Source: CAVSWT01 sp963777515
Lineage (GTDB): Bacteria > Bacteroidota > Ignavibacteria > Ignavibacteriales > Ignavibacteriaceae
Length of the DNA: 64,000 nt
Reading direction: 5' to 3'
NCBI GenBank assembly: GCA_963777515.1
Contig: CAVZQU010000013.1
Location: 186,001 to 250,000 of the forward strand
Numbering within the stretch: position 1 is the stretch's first letter; each line of letters starts with the position of its first letter. Below are positions 35,514 through 44,005 of the stretch, in pieces. The notes below the pieces were generated by a model, which was given only the letters and a program-made list of their open reading frames with translations, did no database searches and was not told where the DNA came from. The translations under genes were made by a program, and so were the position numbers.

Positions 35514-35921
35514 ATGATTTTATTGCTCTTAATTTTATCTTTTACTGGATGCTCGGAAAATTCGCCGACTGAAAATAATTTCAGCTCTTATCAGGGAACC
35601 TGGCTTTGGCTAAAAACAGTTGGAGGATTTGCACCAAGAGTTATTACCCCAAAAGAAGGAACAACTTTGTTACTTAATTTTGACAACTTTAATGAGTTTA
35701 GAATTTACCGTAATGATTTTTTAAAAGTAATTGCTAAATATAGAATTGAAAATTCGAAGTATGGCGATAAGATTTCTTATGCGAATGCAGAAACATATAA
35801 TTTTAATTTTAGTACGGACCCGGGATATGGAACTATTTCTTCAGATACATTAAGCATTTCGGATGGTTACATAGACGGATATTTTAGTTTTTATAAAAAG
35901 ATTGGAAATGTTCGTTATTAG
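35514..35921 (+). CDS. Putative lipoprotein, lipocalin-like (array member 2)
   Basis: A 135-residue protein with a short lipoprotein signal (MILLLLILSFTGC, C13). YQGTWLWLKTVGGF at the start of the mature part, followed by strand-rich sequence ending in YIDGYFSFYKKI, is the G-x-W pattern of small lipocalin-like calycin proteins in Bacteroidota. It begins 23 bases after the previous gene. Confidence 0.65.
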   Translation: MILLLLILSFTGCSENSPTENNFSSYQGTWLWLKTVGGFAPRVITPKEGTTLLLNFDNFNEFRIYRNDFLKVIAKYRIENSKYGDKISYANAETYNFNFSTDPGYGTISSDTLSISDGYIDGYFSFYKKIGNVRY

Positions 35922-35943
35922 ATATGTCTAAGGAAATTTTTAT

Positions 35944-36384
35944 ATGAAAATATTTTTAATCTCCTTTTTATTTTTTATAACCTTAGCTAGCTGCAATAAT
36001 CTGGTGGAAACTAATGATTATGAAAATCAAATTTATTTTAAAACCAATATGCCATCTTATTCAAACATAGACACCGTTAAGGTTGAACTTAGAAATAAAA
36101 CTACAAATGATATTGTAATTGGACTAAGATGCGGGATTTATCTCGAAATGTTTTATCAAAAGAGAGTAGATGGTGTATGGACAGAAAATTTGTTTTTTAC
36201 ATATATGACCTTAAAATGTGCGTCAATTCCGGATACAATTGAGCCCAATAGTTTTTGTAGGTATATAATGAGTCCAGCTGATTTCGATTCGTCAGGATTA
36301 TATCGACTGGTTTTAAATTATAATTATGGAAGAAAAAACCCGGCAGGAGTGATTTATTCAAATTCATTTGAAATTAAATATTAA
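35944..36384 (+). CDS. Putative lipoprotein, Ig-like fold (array member 3)
   Basis: A 146-residue protein with a lipoprotein signal (MKIFLISFLFFITLASC, C17). The mature part reads as a single beta-sandwich: VKVELRNKTTNDIVIGLRCGIYLEMFYQKRVDGVW...PDTIEPNSFCRYIM...GLYRLVLNYNY. The same order (opening strand pair, Cys, Q-K-x-D-G-x-W, basal Pro, closing LNYxY) appears in the 38391-38903 protein, so the two are probably distant paralogs. Confidence 0.65.
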   Translation: MKIFLISFLFFITLASCNNLVETNDYENQIYFKTNMPSYSNIDTVKVELRNKTTNDIVIGLRCGIYLEMFYQKRVDGVWTENLFFTYMTLKCASIPDTIEPNSFCRYIMSPADFDSSGLYRLVLNYNYGRKNPAGVIYSNSFEIKY

Positions 36385-36402
36385 CTATTCATAAAATGGA
36401 AT

Positions 36403-36807
36403 GTGTTTATGAAAAAAGTAATATTCAAAATTATTTTTTGCATAATGTTAATAGGTTGTTCAAACAACCCAACAGATGTTAATGTTCCGAATGGATTATA
36501 TGGAATATGGGTTTTCAGTTCCTATGATAATGAAGTTACAATCATGAAAAGAGCATCTAAATTTGAAGATAATAATTCCGGATTTAACATAATGAGCAAT
36601 GGAAGGTTTGTAGAAAGAAAAAATTCGGGATGGTGTGGCACTCCTCCTATTGCATATGCAAATTACGAAGGCACCTGGAAACCGAAAGAAAAAAATTTAT
36701 TAAATATTCTTGTTGGATATTGGGGAGGGACTCAAAATTACGATATTCAAATTATATCGTTAAATAATTTGGAATTAAAATTTAGACAACAATTTCCCGA
36801 GAAATAA
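36403..36807 (+). CDS. Putative lipoprotein, lipocalin-like (array member 4)
   Basis: A 134-residue protein; the second Met (residue 3, MKKVIFKIIFCIMLIGC) is the likelier start, and the lipidated Cys is residue 19. NGLYGIWVFSSYDNEV followed by GRFVERKNSGWCGTPPIAYANYEGTWKPKEKNLLNI is typical of a calycin/lipocalin-type module where GxW recurs twice. The next gene starts 1 base after its stop. Confidence 0.65.
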   Translation: MFMKKVIFKIIFCIMLIGCSNNPTDVNVPNGLYGIWVFSSYDNEVTIMKRASKFEDNNSGFNIMSNGRFVERKNSGWCGTPPIAYANYEGTWKPKEKNLLNILVGYWGGTQNYDIQIISLNNLELKFRQQFPEK

Positions 36808-36808
36808 A

Positions 36809-37246
36809 ATGAAGTCATTTTTCATTTTGTTAATAGTAGCAGTTCTGTTATTTAGCTGCAATAAGTCCAATAATCCTTTAAGTGATCTGAATAAATATGA
36901 TTATTCAATAGATCAAGTAAGATCTTGTTTTTGCCCAAATGCAGGAAAAAAAGTTAAGATTTTTGTTAAGGATAATTTAATTGCAGATGTTATCAATACC
37001 TCAAATAAAACGCATCTTCCGGAAAATGAATGGGATCAATATAAAACAATAAAAGGGTTATTTGACGAAATATCTTTAGTTGATACATCAAGATTTTTAT
37101 TAGAAGTTCAATACAATTCCCAATACAAATATCCTAACCTTGTATCAATTAGACCAAAACCAGTGGAAGTTAATGATTCTATAATAGGAATAATAGTTGA
37201 CGGAAATATTTCTTATTCAACGAGCAACTATCAAGAATATAAATAA
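36809..37246 (+). CDS. DUF6174-like lipoprotein (array member 5)
   Basis: A 145-residue lipoprotein (MKSFFILLIVAVLLFSC, C17). The mature part, YDYSIDQVRSCFCPNAGKKVKIFVKDNLIADVINTSNK...YKTIKGLFDEI...FLLEVQYNSQYKYPNLVSIRPKP, matches the DUF6174 pattern: Y-x-Y, SCFC, a K/R-V-x-V strand, I-x-G-L-F and a V-x-Y-D/N-x-x-Y-x-Y-P core. Function of the family is unknown. Translation is probably coupled to the preceding gene. Confidence 0.7.
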   Translation: MKSFFILLIVAVLLFSCNKSNNPLSDLNKYDYSIDQVRSCFCPNAGKKVKIFVKDNLIADVINTSNKTHLPENEWDQYKTIKGLFDEISLVDTSRFLLEVQYNSQYKYPNLVSIRPKPVEVNDSIIGIIVDGNISYSTSNYQEYK

Positions 37247-37274
37247 AAAAATGATTTAACGGCGGGTCAATAAA

Positions 37275-37760
37275 ATGCATAAAATATTTTTAGTTCTTTT
37301 GCTGCTTGGTTTTATGGAATTTAATTGTTTTCAAAATAATAACCAGATTAGTTCAACCTTAGATAAAAGTATCTCCAGGATAGTTCCGCTTAATAAAGAT
37401 TTTAATATTAAAATCGGAAGTGCAGTTGAAGTCGAAAATGAAAATCTAATAATCAGTTTTGAATCCGTTCCAATGGATTCACGTTGCCCTGAAGGCGTCA
37501 GGTGTTTTTGGTCTGGAGAAGCGCAGGTGATATTAAGATTTAGTAGGTTTGACTATCCTCAAAAAACAGATACACTAAGCTTATATCAGGCATTAAACGG
37601 AACAAAGCGGATTGGAAGTTACCAGGCATATTCAATTGAATTTAAAGGTTTAGAGCCGCATCCTATTTTTGATAAAGAGTTAAATCCTGATGATTATACG
37701 GCAGCGTTATTTGTAACGAAAAAGATTACAAAGCATACTCAATATAGAAAACAAAATTAG
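37275..37760 (+). CDS. Secreted protein with DSRCPxGVxCxWxGEA motif (array member 6)
   Basis: A 161-residue protein with an N-terminal hydrophobic signal; the Cys at position 18 (MEFNC) is a poor lipobox, so lipidation is uncertain. The core ISFESVPMDSRCPEGVRCFWSGEAQVILRF matches a recurring secreted family in Bacteroidota with two close Cys residues and a W-x-G-E-A block. The closing sequence is YSIEFKGLEPHP...LNPDDYTAALFVTKK. Function is unknown. Confidence 0.65.
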   Translation: MHKIFLVLLLLGFMEFNCFQNNNQISSTLDKSISRIVPLNKDFNIKIGSAVEVENENLIISFESVPMDSRCPEGVRCFWSGEAQVILRFSRFDYPQKTDTLSLYQALNGTKRIGSYQAYSIEFKGLEPHPIFDKELNPDDYTAALFVTKKITKHTQYRKQN

Positions 37761-37772
37761 ATAGAGATTTAA

Positions 37773-38162
37773 ATGAAACGCTTAATATTATTTTGTTTAC
37801 CAATAGTATTTTTATTTGGCTGTTCAAAAGATTCAAATGTTTTATCACCGCAAGACAAAACGGCTTACAAAGAAATTGCTTATAACAGTCTTACGGCTCA
37901 GGAGAAGAGTACAATAATAAATCCTGATACTGCGTTAATTGATGAGGGTAACTATAAATATGAAAACAAAAGTCATAAAATTTATATTGCCAAGGATCAT
38001 ATCATTTACTTCAGCATAACTGATACAAATACAGTGTTATACGACAATCAAAAATTGATATCGGTTTTATTTAATACAACACAAGATGCTTTACTTGGCC
38101 CTATTGATGTGATAATAGATCCGCTTACGAAGCAGACAATAGGTCAAACTTTAAGATTTTAA
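37773..38162 (+). CDS. Putative lipoprotein of unknown function (array member 7)
   Basis: A 129-residue lipoprotein (MKRLILFCLPIVFLFGC, C17) that starts 12 bases after the previous stop. The mature part begins with a short helix (DKTAYKEIAYNSLTAQEKSTI), then strands including HIIYFSITDTNTVLYDNQKLISVLFNTTQDALLGPIDVIIDPLTKQTIG. That resembles the YpeB/PepSY-like small secreted proteins only loosely; I do not assign a family. A strong terminator follows 30 bases downstream. Confidence 0.65.
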   Translation: MKRLILFCLPIVFLFGCSKDSNVLSPQDKTAYKEIAYNSLTAQEKSTIINPDTALIDEGNYKYENKSHKIYIAKDHIIYFSITDTNTVLYDNQKLISVLFNTTQDALLGPIDVIIDPLTKQTIGQTLRF

Positions 38163-38192
38163 TCCTTCTATAAGGAGAAAAGGGGATGAAGA

Positions 38193-38223
38193 AATAGCCG
38201 TCAAAGGAATGTTGGCGGCTATT
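38193..38223 (+). terminator. Rho-independent terminator of the lipoprotein array
   Basis: AATAGCCGTC (38193-38202) pairs with GGCGGCTATT (38214-38223), 10 pairs including one G-T, with an 11-base loop, followed by ATTCATTTTT. It lies directly after array member 7. Confidence 0.8.
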
Positions 38224-38241
38224 ATTCATTTTTAGGTTTAA

Positions 38242-38267
38242 TTGGTTGTAAATGGTTTAATGTAAAT
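38242..38267. repeat. 26-base direct repeat, copy 1
   Basis: Identical to 39031-39056. In one frame it encodes a run ending GCKWFNVN, here preceded by GLI and followed by a stop, which looks like a decayed lipoprotein signal end. Confidence 0.75.
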
Positions 38268-38390
38268 TAAATTTAAATATAGTTTTAAGCTCTGATGATT
38301 ATACAAAAGATATTTTGCAAAAGAATAAAGGAATTTAGGTAATATGCTCAATACAAAATATTAAGTTTGATTGGATTATAAGGAGGATTT

Positions 38391-38903
38391 TTGAAAATAA
38401 CGATTATGTCTCTCGCTTTTATATTAATAATTATGTACTCTTCTTGTGATATAAATGAACCAGATAATAAAGAATATTCAAAGGCTGTTGATGAAAATGG
38501 AATAACGCTATTAGTAAAAAATAATAATGTATCTTCTGAAGGTAAATTTAAGATTATCAATAATTCCGATAGGGTAATATATGTTCCATATTTACATTTT
38601 GGTTATTGTAGTTTTATTCTTTATTCATTGGAACAAAAAGATGGTGATAATTGGAACAGTTTGTATTATGATGCAGAAAAAAATAAATGGATTGCTCCTA
38701 ATGGGAAAGATAGTATTATTGCTATTTGTGATATATACAAACGTCCAGTTGTACTTAAACCAAATCAAAGTATTGAGCAAGCAATATTAGAAACTGAACA
38801 GAATGGAGAATTTCGTTTAAATATAAGTTATAGATATTCAGAATATTATAATCAGAATTCTCCTAATCAGAAAATAAAAATTTTATATATAGTAAAAAAG
38901 TAA
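38391..38903 (+). CDS. Putative lipoprotein, Ig-like fold (array member 8)
   Basis: A 170-residue protein starting at TTG with a strong ribosome site, AAGGAGG, 5 bases upstream. The lipoprotein signal is MKITIMSLAFILIIMYSSC (C19). The beta-sandwich-like mature part contains KFKIINNSDRVIYVPYLHFGYCSFILYSLEQKDGDNW...KRPVVLKPNQSIEQAIL...EFRLNISYRY, matching the plan of the 35944-36384 protein. It is separated from the main array by a terminator and carries its own translation signals, so it is probably transcribed separately. Confidence 0.65.
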   Translation: MKITIMSLAFILIIMYSSCDINEPDNKEYSKAVDENGITLLVKNNNVSSEGKFKIINNSDRVIYVPYLHFGYCSFILYSLEQKDGDNWNSLYYDAEKNKWIAPNGKDSIIAICDIYKRPVVLKPNQSIEQAILETEQNGEFRLNISYRYSEYYNQNSPNQKIKILYIVKK

Positions 38904-39030
38904 AGTAGTCATATAACAAAGTATTATTAAGAGTAATTACGCATTCGGCATTCTTGAGTTCTAAAGAATTAAGTAGTGTTTTAAGGAATATGTAATTTGA
39001 GAAACCGTTAGAAGGTATTGTTAAACTTGT

Positions 39031-39056
39031 TTGGTTGTAAATGGTTTAATGTAAAT
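39031..39056. repeat. 26-base direct repeat, copy 2
   Basis: Identical to 38242-38267, 789 bases apart. It encodes LFGCKWFNVN in the same frame as the sensor kinase just downstream, so it can be mistaken for the kinase N-terminus. Confidence 0.75.
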
Positions 39057-39065
39057 CTATTTTTA

Positions 39066-40510
39066 ATGAGAAAAATTTTAATTCAAATGGAACAGGGCTC
39101 TAAATTACGGCAGAAGGCTTATTACAAAATACGCATAATTACAATCTTTAGTGTTGTAACTATTATACTAGTAATTGCGCTTTCAAGAGCCGGGTATGTT
39201 TTCATTAAAGACATATATTTAAACCAATTGGGCGAACAGGTTAATATTGTAACAAGAATGATTTCCCAACAGATTGATAATGAATATTTGAATCTTTTAA
39301 GTTTAGGGGCGCCAACAGAAACAACTAAAAAATATTTTTATAATATCTTTAATCAAAATTTAGATAAGAAGCTTCATTCTGAAATTTTTATTTTTAATAA
39401 TGAATATGACATCGAAATTCATTCAGACTCCAATAAAATTCTTGGTAAGCCTGAATCAAGGTTAATTCTAAATCAAAAAGAAATTAATGATTTGGCTGTA
39501 AATCAAAGTACAGCATCGCTTCCATTTAAAGGTGATGACGGCAACTGGTATTTATGGGGATTTTATAGGCTTAATGAAAATCATTTTCTTGCTGTTCGTG
39601 AAAGTGCTGCAAGATTTGAAAAGGTTGAAAGATTTTCTGCAATATTCTGGTATATCGGTATAGCCGGAACGTTGATAACGATTTTAGTGGGATGGTTAAT
39701 GGCGAGGGCAATAACAAATCCCCTTTACAGATTAGTAAGATTCAGTGAAGAAATCGGGAAAGGAAATTTCAAAGTTCAAGAGCCGAATAACTTGAAGGGT
39801 GAAATAAAATATCTCGCACAGGCAATGGGAAAAATGAAAAATGATTTGTCGGAAAACCAGGACCAAAAGGAAAACATGCTTGCACAAATCGCACACGAAA
39901 TTAGAAATCCTCTAGGCGGAATTGAATTACTTACAAATCTTGCAAGAGAAAATTTACAACCAAATGAAAAGAACGATGATTATTTTGATAGAATTTTACA
40001 GGAAGTTCATAGACTTAAAAATCTTATTACTTCTTTTTAAATTACAGCAAACCGGTACCTGCAAATCCTGAATGGATAGATTTGAAATTGTTTGTTGATG
40101 AAATTGAGAAAAATTTTTGCGGGCAATTGAAAGAGAAAAATATTGAATTGGAAAAAGAATTTCAGTTTTATACTTTCTGGTTTGATAGAGACCATCTTAC
40201 TCAAATAATTATAAACTTGATTTCAAATAGTATTGCCTCTGTTAAAAAAGATGGAACGATTAATTTTCAAGCAAAGAAGGATGGTAAAAACTGGATAATA
40301 AAAGTTTCAGATAGCGGCGAAGGAATTTCAAAAGACAGTTTAAATTCAATTTTCACTCCGTTTTTCACTACTAAGAAAAATGGAACCGGACTTGGATTAG
40401 CAATCAGCAAAAAGTTGTGTAAAGAAAATTTTGCAGATTTAATTGTTGAGAATAATTCTTCTCAAATGACAACATTTTCAATTATAAAAGAAGCAGTAAA
40501 TGAAATCTGA
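39066..40510 (+). CDS. Sensor histidine kinase (single frameshift near 40036)
   Basis: A membrane sensor kinase of about 481 residues. I start it at the ATG of MRKILIQMEQ rather than further upstream, because the upstream codons belong to a repeat. A membrane segment is at about 24-41, a periplasmic Cache-like sensor at about 42-190, a second membrane segment follows, then HAMP (ARAITNPLYRLVRFSEEIGKGNF), HisKA with H277 (AQIAHEIRNPLGG) and HATPase (VSDSGEGISKDSLNSIFTPFFTTKKNGTGLGLAIS). The frame breaks at the T5 run in ACTTCTTTTTAAATTAC; one more T restores SFLNYSKPVPANPEWIDL. So this is a homopolymer indel, probably sequencing error. Its stop overlaps the sigma-54 regulator start by 11 bases. 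Confidence 0.85.
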
Positions 40511-41873
40511 AAAAATTATTGTGGTAGAAGATAACGATACAATGCGGCTTGGCATTGTAGACAGCCTGAAAAGCGAAGGGTATTCTGTTGCCGCTTTTGA
40601 AAATGGAGTTGATGCCTTAAAGGATTTTAAATCGGAGCAAGCATCACTTGCTATAATAGATTTAAAGATGGAACCGCTTTCCGGCATCGAAGTGTTGAAA
40701 CATATCAAAGATATAGATCCTGCTACAGAAGTAATCATGATTTCAGCTTATGGAACTATTGATGACGCAGTTAAAGCCATGCAGCTTGGTGCCGTTGATT
40801 TTTTAACTAAGCCATTTTCTCCGGGAGAACTTAGATTAAAAGTTAAAAAAATCTGGGAGAAATTTTTAAATGAAAAGAAGATTCAAAACCTTATTGAACA
40901 AACAAAATTATTAAATGAAGAGTTGTTTACAGGTTATGAAGAAATTATCGGCAACTCAAAAGAAATCAAAAGTGTATTTTCAATTATTGAGCAGGTTGCA
41001 AATTCTGAAAGTTCAATTTTAATTCAAGGTGAAAGCGGAACTGGGAAAGAACTTGTTGCCCGTGCAATTCATAAAAGAAGCACTCGATGCGAAAATGCTT
41101 TCATCAAAATTAATTGCGGCGCATTAAACGACAATCTTTTGGAAAGTGAATTATTCGGACATGAGAAAGGCTCGTTTACAGGTGCAATTAAACAAAAGAA
41201 AGGCCGTTTTGAATTAGCCGATAAAGGAACTTTGCTGCTTGATGAGATTGGGGATATTTCACAGGCAATGCAGGTGAAGCTGTTAAGAGTTTTGCAGGAA
41301 GGCGAGTTTGAAAGGGTTGGCGGTGAAACAACTTTGCATTCAGATGTCCGAATAATTTCTGCTACAAATAAAAATCTTGACAAGCTTTTATTGGAAGGAA
41401 AATTTAGGGAAGATTTATTTTACCGTTTGAGTGTTATTCCAATTAAGCTTCCGTCTTTAAGAGAAAGAAAAGAAGATGTAGTACCGCTTGTAAATTACTT
41501 TTTGGAAAAGATGGAGAAGAAAAATCATCAATCTAGAAAGAAAATTACAAATGAAGGAATAAAACTTTTAATTGATTATCCGTGGCCTGGAAATATTCGT
41601 GAACTTGAAAATTTGATTGAACGTTTAGTTGTAATTTCTCAAGGAAATACAATTGACCATGAATTAATTGCCGGACATATCAGCACAAGTTTAAAAACAA
41701 ATAACGTTTATGATAATCTTCCTCTTGAAGAAGCTGTGTTTTCTTTTGAAAAGAATTTAATTGTACAGGCAATGAAGAAAGCTGATGGAGTTAAAAACCG
41801 TGCGGCTAAGCTGCTTGGAATCAGTACGAGTGTATTATATTATAAATTAGACAAGTTTGGATTATTAAAATGA
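40500..41873 (+). CDS. Sigma-54-dependent response regulator (NtrC family)
   Basis: A 457-residue transcription activator. The receiver domain has its phosphoacceptor at D54 (LAIIDLKMEPLSG) and the output Lys in FLTKPFSPGEL. The AAA+ domain has Walker A G177-ESGTGKE, the sigma-54 contact loop G224-SFTGA (a variant of GAFTGA), Walker B GTLLLDEIGDI, and the PWPGNIRELENLIERLV block. The C-terminal Fis-type helix-turn-helix is GVKNRAAKLLGISTSVLYYKLDKFGL. It is the partner of the kinase encoded immediately upstream. Its last 4 bases (ATGA) overlap the start of the next gene, so the downstream secreted proteins are co-expressed. Confidence 0.95.
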   Translation: MKSEKIIVVEDNDTMRLGIVDSLKSEGYSVAAFENGVDALKDFKSEQASLAIIDLKMEPLSGIEVLKHIKDIDPATEVIMISAYGTIDDAVKAMQLGAVDFLTKPFSPGELRLKVKKIWEKFLNEKKIQNLIEQTKLLNEELFTGYEEIIGNSKEIKSVFSIIEQVANSESSILIQGESGTGKELVARAIHKRSTRCENAFIKINCGALNDNLLESELFGHEKGSFTGAIKQKKGRFELADKGTLLLDEIGDISQAMQVKLLRVLQEGEFERVGGETTLHSDVRIISATNKNLDKLLLEGKFREDLFYRLSVIPIKLPSLRERKEDVVPLVNYFLEKMEKKNHQSRKKITNEGIKLLIDYPWPGNIRELENLIERLVVISQGNTIDHELIAGHISTSLKTNNVYDNLPLEEAVFSFEKNLIVQAMKKADGVKNRAAKLLGISTSVLYYKLDKFGLLK

Positions 41874-42838
41874 AAACGATTATTAAAATATTATTTGCCG
41901 GTTTTATTATTCTATTTTTTATTGCTAAAGCAAATGCTCAAAGCTTAACAGAACTTGAAAATAAATTTGAGCATCTTACAAATGTTATAAATGAAAATAA
42001 AAACTCGCTTGATTCATTAAAAAAAATAATTGATGAAAGAGGAAAGAAAATTGATGTAGAGAAAAGTAAATCTAATCCTGACAAAGATAAAATTGTTGAT
42101 TTAATGGCAAGCACAATTACAATTTCAAATAAAATTGATCAGCTTCAAAAGAAAAGCGATAAGGATGAAAAACATTATGAACTATTAAAAAATAAACTTG
42201 ATAAAAAATACTCTGCCATTTTGGATTCTTTAAATTCAATAAATCCATCAACAGATAAAATCAAAGAAGAAAAATTAATCTATGTTCAAAAAAGATTATT
42301 AGTCGCTCCTCAAGTTCCGCTTCTTTCTTTTAATCCTGAAAAGATAGCTGAAATTGATTTAAGTAGATTGAAAGACAATAAGGAAAAATCTATTTATAAT
42401 GATTATTTAAAAAATGCTTTAAAAGAAGTAGACAGTGTATTAAATAAAGTTAAAAATTTATCTAAGGATTTTAACCAAATTGTAAGGCTTCAAAAGAAGA
42501 CTGAAAAATTTTTGGAAGAAACAGAATTTAGTAATAATGCTCAGGTTCGGAATTATTCTCCTGATCAAACTTCTTCTTCAAATGAGACTGGTAACTTTAC
42601 GGGAGTTGGAATGAGAGATAAAGCTAATATTGTATCTGTAGCTAATTCGTATAATTCAATTTTGAATCAACTAAACATTTATGGTAAAAGTGATTTTAAA
42701 AATGTATTTAATTATTCAGAGGAATTAAATGGAAACAGCCTTAACATAGAACAATATAATAATCTTTTAAAAGAGGTGAAAAATAGGCTGCAAGAATATA
42801 AATTAGCGATAGTAAATAAAATTAATTCTTCTAAATGA
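41870..42838 (+). CDS. Secreted coiled-coil protein of unknown function
   Basis: A 322-residue exported protein (signal MKTIIKILFAGFIILFFIAKANAQ). Residues 27-115 are a charged coiled coil (LTELENKFEHLTNVINENKNSLDSLKKII...). A Pro-rich break (LLVAPQVPLLSFNPEKI) is followed by a second helical region (KEVDSVLNKVKNLSKDFNQIVRLQKKTEKFLEE), a Ser/Asn-rich linker and a final helix. No known domain. It starts within the stop of the sigma-54 regulator (ATGA) and its own stop overlaps the next start in the same way, so it belongs to a four-gene translationally coupled unit. Confidence 0.8.
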   Translation: MKTIIKILFAGFIILFFIAKANAQSLTELENKFEHLTNVINENKNSLDSLKKIIDERGKKIDVEKSKSNPDKDKIVDLMASTITISNKIDQLQKKSDKDEKHYELLKNKLDKKYSAILDSLNSINPSTDKIKEEKLIYVQKRLLVAPQVPLLSFNPEKIAEIDLSRLKDNKEKSIYNDYLKNALKEVDSVLNKVKNLSKDFNQIVRLQKKTEKFLEETEFSNNAQVRNYSPDQTSSSNETGNFTGVGMRDKANIVSVANSYNSILNQLNIYGKSDFKNVFNYSEELNGNSLNIEQYNNLLKEVKNRLQEYKLAIVNKINSSK

Positions 42839-43875
42839 CCTTAATAAAAAATCATGCTTACCTTTTATTCATTCTTTTAACTATTCCATATTCAATCAGC
42901 TACTCTCAATTTTCGGGGAAAATCAATTTAGAATCCGGCTATTACAATTCCACACAACAAGATTCAATAAAGCAAAATGATTTTTTATATCGCCTTGACG
43001 GACAATTTAGATACAAATACTCCGAAGAGAAAAGAAACGCTTCTGTAAAACTACGGATAAGCCCCGAATCATATGGTAGAAATGACGGCTTATTTGTTTT
43101 AAAAATGAAAGCTGAGGGAAATTATTTTCAAAAAGAAAGCAGCTTTAATTGGGGAGTTAATATTACACGCCAAAGAAATATTTTTAAGCAAAGCGAATTA
43201 AAATTAAATTATGATATTTTTCTTTTGAGCGGAAATTTAAATTTATTTTTTATAGACAATTATTCAATTAATACTTCATTCGGTTATGCATTCCAGGATG
43301 CAAGTAAAGATGTAAATCAAAATCTAGATTTATTCTTTTTAGATTTAAAGACTTTTCCCGAGTATGGGTTATATTTTAATCTTGGTTACGGATTTTATAT
43401 CGAGAAATTTAAAATAAAAAGTAATTTGATTTCTCAATCAGGCTCTCAAAAAATTTCCGACAATTATGGCTGGCGATTTGGGCCGCAAATCAGCGTTAAT
43501 TATTTAAAAGATTTTGTAGCTAATATCGACTACCGCTTTTTGTTTCACAATTCAAAACTTACCGGTAATCCATCATACGAACAGTGGCTAAGAGTTTTAG
43601 CCGGTACATTTATTACAGAAAAAATATCTGCTTTTTTACTCATCGATTATTACTGGCGTAAATTCAAATTAATTGAAATGCAGCAAGACTATTCAAATTT
43701 ATATTATAATCCTTTAAATATTGAAAACAATATTTATGCAAAATTCGCTTATGAAATTAATGAATCTTTTGAAACATATATTAAACCGGGCTATTTTAAA
43801 TATGATGTCATTAGTCGAAATTATTCAATTGCAGGTTGGGATATAATGCTTGGGGTAGAATATAAAATTGAATGA
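42835..43875 (+). CDS. Predicted outer-membrane beta-barrel protein
   Basis: A 346-residue exported protein with signal MTLIKNHAYLLFILLTIPYSISYSQ. The rest is a series of amphipathic strands with Tyr/Phe/Trp at the ends (FSGKINLESGYYNSTQQ, FLYRLDGQFRYKYSEE, YGLYFNLGYGFYIEKF, WLRVLAGTFITEKISAFLLIDYYWRKF, GWDIMLGVEYKIE), as expected of a 12-16-strand barrel. I assign no family. It is the last gene of the kinase/regulator unit and overlaps the coiled-coil gene by 4 bases. Confidence 0.75.
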   Translation: MTLIKNHAYLLFILLTIPYSISYSQFSGKINLESGYYNSTQQDSIKQNDFLYRLDGQFRYKYSEEKRNASVKLRISPESYGRNDGLFVLKMKAEGNYFQKESSFNWGVNITRQRNIFKQSELKLNYDIFLLSGNLNLFFIDNYSINTSFGYAFQDASKDVNQNLDLFFLDLKTFPEYGLYFNLGYGFYIEKFKIKSNLISQSGSQKISDNYGWRFGPQISVNYLKDFVANIDYRFLFHNSKLTGNPSYEQWLRVLAGTFITEKISAFLLIDYYWRKFKLIEMQQDYSNLYYNPLNIENNIYAKFAYEINESFETYIKPGYFKYDVISRNYSIAGWDIMLGVEYKIE

Positions 43876-44005
43876 ATAAATCAAATCAACAATTTTTAAT
43901 AAATAATAGTTAACTTTCTTATAAAGAATAAAAAAATTTGACAGTATTATTTTAAAATCATCTAAACTAAAATTTAATTTTTAACTTAAAAGGGAATTAG
44001 ATAAA

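Noticed and set aside
36637..36660. TGGCAC followed by TTGC, which resembles a sigma-54 promoter
   Set aside because: The spacing between the two blocks is 8 bases instead of 5, and it is inside a lipoprotein coding sequence.
39018..39065. Upstream extension of the sensor kinase (MLNLFGCKWFNVN...)
   Set aside because: The extension is the 26-base repeat also found at 38242, so the kinase start was placed at 39066.
43939..43970. TTGACA followed by a TAAACT-like box before the FGGY kinase gene
   Set aside because: The spacing is too long and the sequence is AT-rich throughout; a match of this kind is expected by chance.
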